This document shows, piece by piece, positions 23,605 through 35,909 of a stretch of 64,000 nucleotides of DNA. Each line of letters begins with the position of its first letter. Positions within the stretch are counted from its first letter, which is position 1. The position numbers were made by a program, and so were the translations under genes. The notes beneath the pieces were generated by a model. The model saw only the letters and a list, made by a program, of their open reading frames with translations, searched no databases and was not told the DNA's origin. The stretch lies in contig NW_005178993.1 in NCBI RefSeq assembly GCF_000350225.1, forward strand, positions 62,001 through 126,000, read 5' to 3'. This DNA is from Chondrus crispus (taxonomy: Eukaryota; Rhodophyta; Florideophyceae; Gigartinales; Gigartinaceae).

Positions 23605-23950
23605 TCTTTCGGTAGCGGTAGCGCGGTAATGGGCCTGGTTGAGCGCATGATCGTGGCCCTGGGGGACGAGAGGGGTGTCTGGGCGGCGGCGGCGGCGGGG
23701 GGGAGTCGGGCAGCTGTATCGCTTCGTGTAGGTCAGCTGGCGGTGCCAGGAGCGGTCGCCGCCGTCGTGTTCGTGTCGGTGTAATCATCTTCGTCCTAGA
23801 ATTTTTGAAAATTGCTTCGTCGTTGGGATCCGGGTTTGGGGACTCCTGAACCCGATCTGGGTAAGATCGGGTGCTCAACATTTCGCGACGGTTATCCGTC
23901 GACAGTCACACCACGGGAAGGCGTTGAGCTATCGTGACTTCTTCTGCCTT

Positions 23951-26900
23951 GCATTACCCTTCGTTAGCCCTATCGACACTTCTAAGGTTTCATCGCGTTC
24001 TACGGTGCCGAATGGATTTGGTCCACCAAGATTTGTGCTGACAAAAGAAGCATCCATCATGGCACGCACAACTGCAGGCGGAGCACATGAGTACTCCCCA
24101 AGTAGATATAATAGGACTTTGTGGTAGTTGTGCTTATTTGTGCACAACAATGCGGGTCCTAGTGATATAGCCAAGGAAGTTCGTTCCTCTATCTGCCCGG
24201 CTCGTGACAAATAGTGGCACATCAAAGTTGGAACTACGATGCCCATGAACAAGTCCTTCGCAAAATGTTTAAATACTTTTTGCCCTTGCTGTCCTGATCG
24301 TGTGTCGATTGCGGTGACGATATTCCGACCAATCTTGATAATTACTTGACCGGGAAAGTCCTCTTGCAGTTGTAGATATGACACTGCATTCTGCTCTGTT
24401 GGCCCAGATGTTCTTGATGCATGCCACTCCCTGACATATATCATAGTTTGTAAAGGTTATACGAAGTGATGTTCCTTGAACTGAGTTGTCTCGTGACCGG
24501 CTTTACTCAACGACTCTGCGACTTAAGTAATGTAGACAGTAGAAGTAAAAGATTGAGTGCTATCCAAAAGGATAGGGCACTGCCAAGACGACTGTAGTGC
24601 TGCGTTCTGTGTTAGATTGTACATTTGCGCGCTGCCCGCAACAATGCTATCGTGCATGTCAAAGCCCTAATCATGGTCCCACAACATCAGTATTGCGTTG
24701 TCCTTGAACAAGACATTTCTTCCTGTCCGGTTAAACAAGCGAGACCAGCTTGGTGCCAAGTGAGCAGCACAACATTCCAACAGTTTGTTCAATTGACCGA
24801 GGGGGGTTGCCTGCTAAAAACAATGGAACATCCGCCGTTGAAAGATTTCCGCTTTCCAAAAGTGTATCTATAATTCTTCTAGCAGATGCGGAGGCACACT
24901 GGCCTGTTACTCGTATGTTAGTCTTCGGATCTTTACACTTCATAAAATGTTTCGCTGCTCCATCGCTTAGAGCAGATTTTTCTACTAATCCGTCCAGCCA
25001 AGAGCGAAAGCAAAGTCGCTTCATTACATCGAATACACACATAGTCTAAAAGTGCAGACCTCTTGGATACGGCACAATCGCATCAAGGAGTTCATTTCGT
25101 CTCCCAGGTGCCACACTGTTACAGATTGCGTCAACAATTCGAACATACAGCGGCATGTCTACGACTGCAATAAAGAAGTCAGCACTTGACTCGCTTGATC
25201 TTGCCTGTACGGTACTGAGATACTGCTTCAGTACAGTGGTTGTCGTTTCCATACTGTTAGATACCTTTTCTAAGAAAAGCAAGTACTCGATTATCGCAGA
25301 CCACTCTCTCCTAGTACCAGTTAGACAAAGCTTCAAAAGATGCCCACTGTCGTTCCATTAAATGCATTGGGGGATAAAAGGTTCTCTCCAAACGTGGCGA
25401 CCAGTCCAATCAACAGAGCCTGAGCGTCTCTCACATGTTCCTTATTACAGTTCTCATTCAGCATCTGACTGGCCTTTTTTATGTTAGGTATAATGGATGT
25501 GTGCCGATCCTGTGTTTCGATGGGCGCGACATCAGGCGATTGTTGAGCAATTGCGACAGTGCCGTGAAAGATTTTTGATCGAACACCGTTAGTTACCACA
25601 GTTTGATGCAAGTCGGAACCAATATTATCATGAGACATTGTGTAATTAAGATGCGGTAAGATCTTGTCTTCAGGCTTCATACGCATCTTTTCCTCATATA
25701 TGTCCTTCTTATGTCGATGCATTACATTAGGATGGACCGAAGTACCAGGATGATTACAAAAGCGGAGTAATAAGGGACCTCCCCTTGAGGACACAGCGGT
25801 GGACATCCCCCAAACAGAAGGCCCGAATACATTTGGGTTGTATGAGAAACATAGAAATTGAATCGAAGAAAACTTCCGCATTACCTTGCGAAAAGAACCT
25901 CGGTTGAGGCTGCTCAGTGTCATAGAGGAGGTATCGTACTGATTCCCAGAAGGTAGAGGTAGTTTTGTGTAGTCTTCATTGCACGCGCTTAAAGATGCTC
26001 TTTTTCGGAACCTCTCTCTGCGAGATTCAACAATAGAAAAAAGTGGGTCCACAACTTTAAAGGAACAGCCTTGATCTCAGAAGGCCAGGCAATATTTCCT
26101 TCCTGATATGTAGAAGACATAGATCCATATCTTTCCGATAACAATTTGAAACCTGCTTGAATCTCAAGTGGAGAGGGGCACTCCCATCGCTTTTCAGAAT
26201 CATTAGTTGACTCTGATGATACCAAAAAGTGAACTGCTTCCATTGATGCCACAAGTGCCCCTCTTGCCTTACTCGTAGAACACCCAGTTTGGACGTGAAG
26301 GTTGGTGCAGGTGGTCAAATAACGAATAAATATCTGATAGGTTTTAGGCTTTGTCCTCGAAGAATTTGACATACCGACAAATTTTCTCTTCTTCTTTGAC
26401 AAGTTTCGGAGATGGAGACTGCAATACTCTGCATAAAGGTTTGAGACCGCATAAAGCTGCCCATGAATAACAGGCAAATTTAGTTCCTCTTCATACCTCT
26501 GACAAATGTTTGCCACGCATGAGTAGGGGAATGCGTCGTTCATCTTAGTCATTTTAGACTGCACATTTCCTGAAATGATGCCAATGCACCTACGACAGGT
26601 CTGTTTGTGCTCTTTTAAATTCTGTGTCGCAATAGGTATATTCTCTTCGGAGGCGCGGGAGTTCTGATAAAATTGTGGGGGAATGCTCAGTCTGATCATT
26701 TTCATGTGAGGGAGCAGGACAAAAAAGTAATGAAATTGTGTGGAGTACTACCACCTCTTCAAACACCTGCAGTACTTGGTCGCGGAGCAGTGGACGAAGA
26801 TCGGCCTTCCGTGTTTTCCGACGGCAGACATGGCAATATGGTTGTTTTGTGTCCCTGAAGATGCTACGAAAGTGCATGTAATGCACCTGACATAATTTCA

Positions 26901-27607
26901 GATTAGAAGTACAAGACTGAGATGAAGGCGGCAGAACGTCTGAGACTTTTCGAAGATCTACCTGTTCTCCGACGCGACCGCGTCGCCTGCCGTATTCTCC
27001 GATGACATAGTTTAGTATCTCGTTGTCATAACGAGTGGAAGTCTTCCTGAGACCATCTACTATATAGAACTTTTGTTCCGGTTTAGATACATTTCATGAA
27101 TCATTCCCGTCGGAGCCAGATTCACTAGAAGCTAATTCACAAGCAGGACCAGTACCAACTTTTGCACAAAGATGACATCCATATGTCTTCTTCCTAGAAT
27201 GGCTATGAGAAGTGCCCCGGCAACTCAACTGACTCTTGAAATCTTTTGTTAATGATAAAGTGGTCTTGCCATTGCAGTTTAATCATAGACTTTGGTTGAG
27301 AACCCTTCCGCCTTTTTCTGGAAGGTTGAATGCCTGCTGCGGCAACGGTTTTGCCTTTTCGACGAAGGTGTAGCTGATAGGCATGTATCACATTTGTCAG
27401 TTCTTTCTCACAAGATGTGCAAAGTGCCAGTGTCTGAGGTGCTGCAGATGGAGTTGTGAAAGGATTGTTGTTCAATGGAATGGATCCCAAATTTTCCAAT
27501 TTAGGCATTGACAATGTTCGCGAAGTTTTTGTTAATGCCGCCTTGCATTTAAAACAGTTTCCAGCCCGCTGGCAGGGGTCTGCGGTAACTGTGCGTGGGT
27601 TGGCCAT
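23951..27607 (-). pseudogene. large gene of unknown function, 5' half (upstream of the LINE)
   Basis: Minus-strand frames follow one another with frameshifts and some in-frame stops (for example near 25044). The N-terminal part from 27607 has two CxxC pairs (CFKC, CTSC) and a basic stretch (PSRKRRKGSQPK), suggesting a zinc-binding, nucleic-acid-related region. A further Cys pair (CRRC) lies near 26590. The rest is a long, mixed-composition region with no motif I know. The last codons before the LINE (LTKGNARQK) join in frame to the 3' half. Total coding capacity without the LINE is about 5-6 kb. Small introns could explain some apparent shifts, but in-frame stops argue for decay. Confidence 0.5.
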
Positions 27608-28600
27608 GGTAGCGATAGTCTCTGCGATTGTTGCTTACGATAATTTCAAGAGCTAAGACTTTTTATACGCATTCTGGAGACTTCCATGCGTCGAAATTTA
27701 TTTCTCAAGTGCATGAGGAACAGTGGAGAGAGGAGAAACTGCCGATGGTAATTTCTTGGACGATGGACATGCGAAGTACAATTCGCGAAAACGAGAGCAG
27801 CAGGGGTCCGGGTCGGGCCTGGGGTGAAGTTGCATCACATTGCTGGACGGTGACTGTTGAGGTATGATAAAGTTCTGAAAATCACCAAATGGCAAGCGTT
27901 GTCCAGGAGGGCAATGACTGTTATGGGTCGGCGGCGAGGCGGGTACAGCGAGACACCCGGCTGTCAGTAAGTGCTTACAGACGCGTGCTATTTCCCGTGG
28001 AGTTTCACCCCTATACACACAGTGTACATTGACGCGTACAGTAGTGGGCATATCCCTCTAGCCTGAATTTTAACGATCACTACAGTGGGAGCCTCCGGAA
28101 TTTTTTTTGTGTCGGAGTCACGTCATATTTTTCTTTTTTGTGCACAAAAAGTGAGTTTTGTCACGGAAATGTTTGAGCACATAATGTGCGTCCCCCTTCT
28201 ATACGCACGATTTGTACTCACTGGACGCCGACGATGACGCTGTCAAAGCTCTAACTACAGATAATTGAGATTGTACGCGCGCGCATTTTGGCATTTGTGC
28301 GATACACATTAACCTAGCATGGGGTTGCCCGTCCGAGAAAACGGCGCGTTATGTGCGCACAACGGGCCGTTTGCGTGTCATAAAATCACGATTTAGTCAA
28401 CACAATTTTCGATTTTACGATATCAGGAGGCGCCCAGTGTACAAGAATTTCAGCGCTTCATAGCTCATTTTTCTGGAGGATTTTCGAGTTATAATTGAAT
28501 AGAATGATAGCTACTAATAAGACGAGTCGACTAGCAGAAGTTTGGTAAGAAACGTGAAAGCATTCCTCGTTTACGAAGCTCCCTGTGAGGGTATTTTAGT
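27608..28600. other. no gene recognised
   Basis: This region lies upstream of the large minus-strand gene and would hold its promoter. I see no convincing element ends or coding frame. Confidence 0.5.
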
Positions 28601-28622
28601 TCAAATTTACATTTTACTGTAC

Positions 28623-29340
28623 TGTGGTATTTTATACTACCGTGGGATATGTAGTGAACTGTACTCGGTACCGGGACAGCTGTCCTAATCTCGCCAAAAT
28701 CGCGCTCGCCGCCACCACGTGTACCGCGGGTACACGTGGACTCCCCTGCCGCTCTACCGGACCTCCCCGTGGACACGTGTAATCCCTCCGCAACCCATAG
28801 GGCCTATGGGGGCTGTACTTGGTCCCCTCGGGGCTACACCCGTTATTTCCTAGTTATTCTAATTTATAGTATAATTTAGCTTCGCCATTACGGCGACGGG
28901 GAACTCTATAGTCAACCCGATAATCAAAGTAAAGAGCCACGAAGCCTCGGGTCTTTTACCTTGGTTTCTGGGTTCCAGGTTGTAGTCTCGACTCGGTACT
29001 GGCTCGCCCATACCGACCGAGCCATCTACACCCCTGGAATCCCAACTGCCTTCCCCGTGCGCGTCGACCCAACGGCGCGAGCGCTACGTTAACTACTGTG
29101 CTGTCCGCTCTGTTGGTCCTGTTTTTCCTTTAATTCTTCCTCTTTATTGCTGACTCTAGTTCTACCTTCCTACCGCGCAAGCCGCGCCCGGATCCCGGTT
29201 CCGGTCATCCACCGGGTGGTCTCCTGAATTCCCGCGCCCGGATCCCGGTTCCGGTCATCCACCGGGTGGTCTCCTGAATTTCCTTACGCGTACGAACGCG
29301 CGTCGCTCTGCCTACAGCCGCCACACGTGGCTGTATTGCA
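28623..29340. repeat. GC-rich LTR-like block, degenerate
   Basis: It begins TGTGGTATTTTATAC, like the starts of the LTRs elsewhere in the window, and shares their GC-rich CACGTG-containing texture. A right end CA near 29339 is possible, but the flanking pentamers do not match, so I do not claim exact limits. It contains a perfect inverted repeat at 28715-28739 (11-bp arms, 3-nt spacer). Confidence 0.35.
29182..29280. repeat. 50-bp tandem duplication
   Basis: A 49-base segment at 29182-29230 is repeated without change at 29232-29280. It lies inside the LTR-like block and looks recent because there are no differences. Confidence 0.9.
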
Positions 29341-29660
29341 CGACAGGATATTTTATATGAATATTAGGAAAGCGAGCGCAGCCGGTCTGAGAAATCCGGG
29401 CCAGTCGAGTGGACGCATCTACAAGTGATGGAGACCAAAAAAGCGTAGATGGTGGGCGAGCGTGGGGAGACCGAACACACTAAGGAGACGCGACCCCACG
29501 CATCACCAGAAAAAGACCACCACCCCCTCTTCCCAAATAACTCTTCTCATTGCGGCGCACGGCGACCCTTCTGTTTGGGCTATTTCCGCTGTAGTGATCA
29601 TTACAAGGGGTTTGCCCCAAAACCCGACTTTACGCAGTACGAGACTGCAATAAAAACTGC

Positions 29661-29706
29661 AAAATTCTGCGATACGTGTACCCGGGTACACGTATTGCAG
29701 AATTTT
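29661..29706. repeat. 46-bp near-perfect palindrome
   Basis: The two 23-bp arms meet at 29683/29684 (CCC|GGG) and differ at one position. The palindrome lies in otherwise ordinary AT-richer sequence with no gene that I can recognise. Confidence 0.9.
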
Positions 29707-30079
29707 GTAGTACACGGCCGTCGAGAAGGAATTAGAGAATTCGTGAACTTTGCCGTGACTACGAATGCATAAATATGACTTGATAATGAAGCCGCCTCTG
29801 CAGTTCCTTACCTCCAAAACAGTTCACCTCACAGAACTACCATTTACGCATCTCCCACCATTTCCTATGCTGCTATCTCCGACCATTGCAAAACCGAGCC
29901 TCAACAAACCTCAATCACCTCTGACCACAAGAACAAACGAGCATCCACTTCAACCGCTGTTCCTACACCGCTCATCCAAACGGAAGAATCTGTTCAACAG
30001 CCGCCCGTTTCTTTGACTCAAGCAAATGATGTATGCGGACTGCAGACAGTCACATCGCGTCTTTAGAGATCGGGACGTA

Positions 30080-30600
30080 GACCAAGGTTTACTCTGTCCG
30101 GACTGCTACACTGGAGCGTTAGGTAGAATAATCCGGAACGGTAGGAAGCACTGGACGAGGTAGGTACACTACGCAGGACAGGCGCAGTCATACTGGGTTG
30201 TAGAGCAGTACGACCGGTGGCGAGCTGGAAACCTGAAGGTCTTACTTAACCGTACGGAGAAAGGACTAGGGTAGGAAGTAAGGGGAGGCGTGCTTGCCTC
30301 AGTTTACCTCCAGCCCGGTGCCCCCTATCTTATACCCCGTAGTAGGGCGGTGGCACCGGACGGACTACAGTAGCTGTACATACTGGAGCCAGCTTACTGT
30401 AGCTTACGGTAACTAAAAATGAACTACTGTACTAACCCACCAATCGGTCGCGCACCACGTGTATACCTGCACTAGCTGGTGCCACAAACTACACGTGGGC
30501 TCCCACGTGGCCACATCTACACGTGCTGGCCACGTACGCACCGTATCGGTTAACATCTTACTACTATACTCAGCGGGGCCCCTGGCGCCCGCCTATTACA
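30080..30600 (+). repeat. LTR-like GC-rich block, degenerate (family B-like)
   Basis: It shares the arrangement of the LTR ending at 37629: a GCCTC...TTTAC segment, a GGTGCC...GGCACC inverted pair, CTACAGTAGCTG, and a right end CCCCTGGCGCCC...TTACA. Similarity is patchy and no target duplication was found, so the limits are approximate. Confidence 0.35.
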
Positions 30601-31324
30601 GGAGCGCTACTTGGCAATTGTACTATAAGTTTACTGAAACGCTCGCTCGTGGTGATGAAGAATGAAACAAGTTATACCAACAAAGGTTGGAGCTCGATCG
30701 AAAACGCTTCGAGATGTAGAAGGTGGAGCGAAAGAATCATCGTGAAGACCGCAGGGCGGAGAGAGAGGCAGCGAACGAGTGGGAATTGCAAAAGTTTCGT
30801 ACTGTTCTCGAGCTGTTTGGAAACCGTGCAGCAAATCCTGACTAAAAATTCATTTCCAAAACAGCGGTCTTTATGGCTTTGCAATTCGCGCTCTAAGTCA
30901 TTCGCTCACGCAGAACTCGTCGCTTCGCACTTCGCACTACCTCTGCTGCGGACATTCTGCACTTCCGCTGCGCGCGCTTCATTGAGGTTAATATTTTATT
31001 CGTCGTTTGCTTTGGAGGGCGGTTGCTTCCAGTTAATGTATTGCTCAAAAGTTGGTGGTCTGACGTTAAAGTATTGTGACGTTTTATTAGGATAATAACA
31101 GTTGCGTATGTTAGCAAGCAAGAGGGCAGCTTCATAAATCGCACCTATTGGGGCTTCCCCCAACTTAAGTTTTCGTTTGAAGTCTTCTGTGGTCCAATAG
31201 AGCTTAACTTATTTGAACATCCATTCTACCGTTACGCGGCCACCAGACTCAGCTTTGTTGCATGCGCCTTGATCCTGAGATTTTTAGCTCCTTGAAATGA
31301 TATTTGCATGTACACTCGCCGGTT

Positions 31325-32143
31325 TTATCCACTGTCGCCATATATATAGTACTGCTTACCGGTTACATCCATGCTCTCAGACACTTGCTGATCCCACTCA
31401 GACTGTACAAAGAGCTTCCAATCATGACTTCTTTCTTCCAACGAACCTGATATAAGCAAGATCATTCCATCAGGAGTGCCTACGGCTTGAACTTTGAGAG
31501 CATGTGTTCTCTTGTGACCTTTATACACTACATTTTGTAGCCCGTTATGTTTTGGACATGCCACTCTTAGTATCGTTCCGTCAATAAACCCAATGCAGCT
31601 ATCAAGACCATCTGCTTTATTCTTAACGGTATGTGCATACCTCTCGGCATTCCTTGTTTCGAACTGTGACTCTATGTCACCTTTCAAGAGATTTCCGAGA
31701 CGCTGCAACAGTTCTTCCAATCCTTCCCAGAAGAGTTCTGAGAGCTGTGAACTATTCTTTCCAAAGAAACACTCCACATGCCTCCATCTGAATGGCGTTG
31801 CAAGATGACGCGACATAATACATGTCGTTAGAGGAGATGTATTCATCTCTCTATTACGCGTAGAAAGACTATGTGTGTATGGTCGCAGGATACGAGAGCT
31901 CACTTTGCGAACGTTCTTCTTCGTGAAACGAAACAAGGATAATCAATCTGCGTTGCTTTGATGCTCATAAGTCGCATCAAAGACCGTGTAAGATATTTGT
32001 CTAGTTCTTTGAATATGTGAACCGTAATCTCTTTGTGCGTCGTTGTACAATCGTGTTGCATGTAGGACATAGAAAGATAGTGCGCTACGGGGTTGCCTTA
32101 TGCACCTGCTCGTCATCGAATGAGAAGCAAAACTCCAAGACAA
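31325..32143 (-). pseudogene. PIF/Harbinger-like (DDE_4) transposase fragment
   Basis: Read on the minus strand: CFGFIDGT-type first catalytic region (CIGFIDGTILRVACP), then YKGHKRTHALKVQAVGTPDG and HDWKLF, the pattern of DDE_4 nucleases of the Harbinger superfamily. An in-frame TGA near 31940 separates the N-terminal part (to 32143) from the rest, and the frame ends at 31325 before the later Asp and Glu. It differs from the 59365 family in sequence, so it is a separate lineage. Confidence 0.6.
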
Positions 32144-32734
32144 TAAATGTGCAAGGCTGTCGGGTTTGTGCTGTCTCTTTCGCGACCCCGCTATCGGCGT
32201 GTCATTATGGTGGGCAACTATTGCTGCGCATGGTAATACTCCCTATATTCGTCATGAGCCTGAAACGTAAATGAAAAAACTCTAATTCGCAATACAAATG
32301 TGAGTATTCGTTTTTAGTGGGCCCATTTACAGTATCACAATGAAGAAAATGCAGAATTTCGTATTTGCGTAAAGTCTGTAATATTGGAACACGTACCCCA
32401 AGTGGGGAACAAAACAAAAACAGGACATTTTAATTCAAATCCACTTTGCTATCTCCAGGACGGCTGTTACTCCACCTTACAGAAGATCTACACATGCCCC
32501 TGTGCACCACATTCTGAATAGCGGTGAACATTCGATAGACCTGTCTCTAAGCTTCCGATAAACGCAAAAAGGCGGGGTTTCCCATACCCTCCGAGGATAC
32601 GCCGTTTCAACGATAATCGGGCACAAATATATATATTCCCGCGCCACACAATCTCTCAGGTACTTGGTCCTCCCTGTTCCACACCCCTTAACCTAGTTCA
32701 TGAGCCCCATTTCAGTCCCAAGACACCCCTCAGG

Positions 32735-34308
32735 ATGGGAACCGCGAAGAACCGTTCCACTCGCCTGGGACGCCTAAAGCCGCAAGCATTTATTGCTGTG
32801 CAAAAACAAGATGCAACGCTTTGGACAGGGGCTCATTCGCGCTGCATGCCGCTGTTCACATTCCACTGCCATTTTCACGAGCAATCCAAGCCAACCAATT
32901 CTACTGCTGCTACCAAACGTGGACCAAAACTGGCACTTACACCTGATCAAGAAAATATAATTGTCGAAACACTGATGAAAGTACGCCAACCGCGGGTTAC
33001 CCATTTCACAGGAAGACATTTTCGATTGTGTAGAAGTTTTTTGTCGCCGGATGACCATAGACCGCAGAGCAAAATTACCATTTTTGAATGGTCGTCCCTC
33101 AAAAAATTGCTCGACGCTTCGAGGCTCGTCATTAAACACGGATCACGTTAGGCAAGGTTTCAGCTCAAGAAATTAGACGATTATCCTGCATAATCGCAGC
33201 CAATGGGACGTCCTAATTCGCTGAGGTGGGGGCTGTTATAGAAAAAATTATTGTTCCAAAACAAAACTTCAAACCTGGACGAATCTGGCTTCGGTCCTGA
33301 CAAGGACAGGTTGGGAAAAGGCAAGCGAAAGCACTACGGGACGCGTTCTACACCTCTAGAAAGTAAGCTTCCGAAGTTCACGTATAAGAATAGGATATCT
33401 TTGGTGCCAAATGTGTTTGCGGATGGTATCTGCGCAAAGCCTGTCTTCATTTTTAAGGGTAAACGAATACCACATCGTGTCATTTAAAAGGGATGTTTAC
33501 AAGTCACTGAGACAATTGCTGACTGTCCACCTCGGTTCAGCCATGTGTTCATGAGGAAGGAAGGTCGCGGGATCGACAAACACATTTCTATGAAATGGGC
33601 CAAACTTTTCGTTGAGGAAGTTACGTATCTCACCGAAAACGGACGAAAGGTACTGTTATTCTACGACGGGTATAGAAGCCACATGTCGTATGAGGCTTTA
33701 AAAATCCTCGATGGCGGGAACGTAATTGCGTTTGTGCTTCCAGCCCACACAAGCCGCACCACCACGCAGCCGCTTCATGTGGGCATATTTGGTCCATTCA
33801 AGGCAAACATCAACCGTTTTTGCGAGGGGGTTTTGTACGGTTGACTATAATGTATATGAAGTCTCTGATTTCTGCAAGATCATGCGAGAAGCATAATTTT
33901 CTCTTTTTGCATGCGAAATATAACTCATGCCTTTGCCAAATGTGGACTGTGTCCTTTAGACCCGGGAAAGGTTTTAGACGCATGGAGGCCATTTTCAGAA
34001 CGTTGTCCGTCGATTTTTAAAAATGCGGATGAGATGGCAATCATATTGGAGGAAAGGCCGGAGAAGAGGAGGGAACGACAGGGAGTAAAGCCGGTGTTTT
34101 TAAAAGGGGCTCCGTGGACACCAAGGCGGGCTTGGAGCTGACATCACCGGATTTTATGCGTGCCATAATATCAAGGGAAAGCCGAGAAAGGAAAAAAACA
34201 GACGCCAAGTATATGAAATCAGTGACAAATGAGGCTGTGTTCTCGCTTGAATCCCAGCATAGGCGTGCTGAACATTGTCAATTTGCACACTGTGAATCAC
34301 AGCCGTAG
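32735..34308 (+). pseudogene. pogo/Tigger-like (DDE_1) transposase, decayed
   Basis: Pieces in order: an N-terminal helix-turn-helix segment with RGPKLALTPDQENIIVETL (32735-33151), NLDESGFGPDKDRLGKGKRK with the first catalytic Asp (33251-33487), then LFYDGYRSHMS with the second, and HTSRTTTQPLHVGIFGPFK (33545-33844). A C-terminal part with FAKCGLCPLDPGKVL follows (33911-34141). The pieces are in different frames with stops between them. It is a relative of the copies at 53673 and 62614. Confidence 0.7.
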
Positions 34309-34351
34309 AAGCGCAGCGCTGTTACAGTGCTGCGCTTCTACGGCTGTGATT
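34295..34351. repeat. hairpin: perfect 23-bp arms, 11-nt loop
   Basis: Arms at 34295-34317 and 34329-34351 are exact reverse complements. The hairpin lies just after the last pogo-like frame, so it may be an element end or an inverted duplication. Confidence 0.9.
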
Positions 34352-34399
34352 TGAATATCAGCATCTGTCATTCCCATTTGGTGATACTCAGGTCTGAAA

Positions 34400-34706
34400 T
34401 ATATACTGGAGAAGTATTTGGATTCTCCCAACTAATCCCATTTTCGTGTATTCTCACCATTAGTACCTGGGTCTTAATACTCTATTGCTTAAGTGCACCA
34501 TAATCAGTGCATATTCTTAGAGTACCGCCTCTCTTTTCAGTGAACGAAACACGGCTGCTGCAAAGCCGTATTCTTGTGCATTTTAATCCTCTCTCGAAGG
34601 CCTCTTATAGTTGGTTCTTAATTTCTTCATGGTTTATGGATACGACCCATTGTGGGTCTTCAATCATTTTCTGTGTCCATTCTCGTTTCAATCGATCTCT
34701 TTCAAG
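34400..34706 (-). pseudogene. gypsy reverse transcriptase relic
   Basis: Translated on the minus strand, this stretch gives two TAG/TAA-broken pieces with EAFERGL, then SRVSFTEKRGGTLRICTDYG and ALKQ. That is the pattern of the start of a Ty3/gypsy RT (a Ser-Pro-V..VKKKDG.LR.C.DY.. motif). It directly abuts a minus-strand LTR at 34707. It is too short to classify further. Confidence 0.4.
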
Positions 34707-35258
34707 TGTAGCATAAACCCCCGAACGGCTCGGGTTTTAGTTGCCGTCCAGAAAGACCTGCACACGCGAGAAGAATGGGACAAAAAACAAACAAAAAGGA
34801 ACGACCGCGGGTGGTTGGTACCGTGGTAAAGCACGGGGAGCAGTCGAGACCACGGTAAGCGTTAGAGCAGATCGACAATCTCCAAGCCCCGGGCGGCATT
34901 AGGTGACGTTCTAGTCATGATGGGCGGAGGCACGTCCAAGGTCGCTCGAGTCCGTTCCCAACCGCTACCTGCGTGGTTCCTACTCAGTCCCCTGGCATAA
35001 ACTGATCGCGGTTGGAATAAGCCCGTCCCCTCCGCCGTCCGCGTCCTGTGATTTAATATACAAGTTGTGCGGCTATCATAAATCACTACTGCACAGTACG
35101 TATTGTGTTGTAGTGGGATACCGTAGCGAGCGCGAGTCTACCGGTACTGTAGCGCTGTCAGCCGTGCGCAAGGATGTTATACGTGTGCGCGTGTGCGCGC
35201 TGTGAGGTTCGCACCCTACTGCGCGCGATTTAATTCGAAATTGAATTGCCATACCGAG
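34707..35258 (-). repeat. LTR of family A, minus orientation
   Basis: On the minus strand it ends TTTATGCTACA, like the ends of the other family A LTRs, and its inner order (GCTGACAG...TTATGATAG...GGCGGAGG) matches them. The 5' end is worn, near 35258. No clean target duplication is visible. Confidence 0.55.
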
Positions 35259-35318
35259 TACTAGTAAGAGAAAAGCGCAGAAGGGGATGAATGTTATGCC
35301 ATGCGGTGATCCGAACGG

Positions 35319-35909
35319 TGTGGTATAACCCCAAACGGAAATTAGATTAGGATTGGATCAGGGACAGTAAGGCAACGAGCCTTACAGCCATGCGCGCACA
35401 CACGTGTCCTCCACGTGTACGGGACGCGTACTACACGTGGAATGTCAGCCCCGCCGGCTGACAGCGTTATAGTGTCGGTAGACCGGCACTACTGTAGAGT
35501 TATGATAGACTACAATGTACATTAAATATGATCGGACCGCGGGCGGTGGAGGACGACCTACACGGACTTGTCAAGGATCCTCCACCTTGGTCCGCCCGCT
35601 TCCTTTTAGGTACTTCCGTTAGTTACCTAAGAGTAGCACCGCGCGCGGGTTGAGGACGCGCGCAGCACGACCACGAGCCGGCTCTGCCTCCGCCCGTCGG
35701 TAGTGGATCGTCACCCAGTACCGCTCCGGGGCGTCGAGGCGTAGAACCGCTCGCGCGTGCGCGCGTCCTCCCCGACCCCGATCTACCACCGCTACCTCGA
35801 GCCCGTGCTCGGTACCGTGGGTGGGCCGTGCTTCTATCTTCCTGCCGATCGGGGTCTTCCCGAACTGTCAGTACTCACCCCCCTCGTCGTTGGGGGTGAT
35901 TATACTACA
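35319..35909 (+). repeat. solo LTR of family A with perfect target duplication
   Basis: It starts TGTGGTATAACC, ends TATACTACA and is flanked by AACGG at 35314-35318 and 35910-35914. No internal domain is present, so this is a solo LTR left by LTR-LTR recombination. It is the closest match here to the 3' LTR at 11584-12219. Confidence 0.92.

Larger units (their letters stand above)
18498..23939 (-). mobile_element. LINE with EN, RT and RNase H, inserted in the large gene
   Basis: Read on the minus strand: 5' region with Pro-rich sequence, AP-type endonuclease, RT and RNase H, ending in a short A tail (T run on the plus strand after 18497). It is flanked by identical 11-bp target duplications TCTTCTGCCTT at 18487-18497 and 23940-23950. 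Without its internal 1081-bp insertion it is about 4.36 kb, so near full length for this kind of element. Having RNase H at the C-terminus suits the I/Jockey/Tad-like groups; I cannot pick a clade. Confidence 0.85.

Noticed and set aside
28623..29339. Exact solo LTR with target duplication
   Set aside because: The flanking pentamers do not match and the right end is uncertain, so only an LTR-like block is reported.
30661..30690. Reverse LTR start (TGTTGGTATAAC on the minus strand)
   Set aside because: The sequence inwards does not follow family A or B order; the forward reading of 30080-30600 fits better.
34507..34829. Plus-strand ORFs of 69-72 codons
   Set aside because: They are shadows of the minus-strand gypsy RT relic and LTR.
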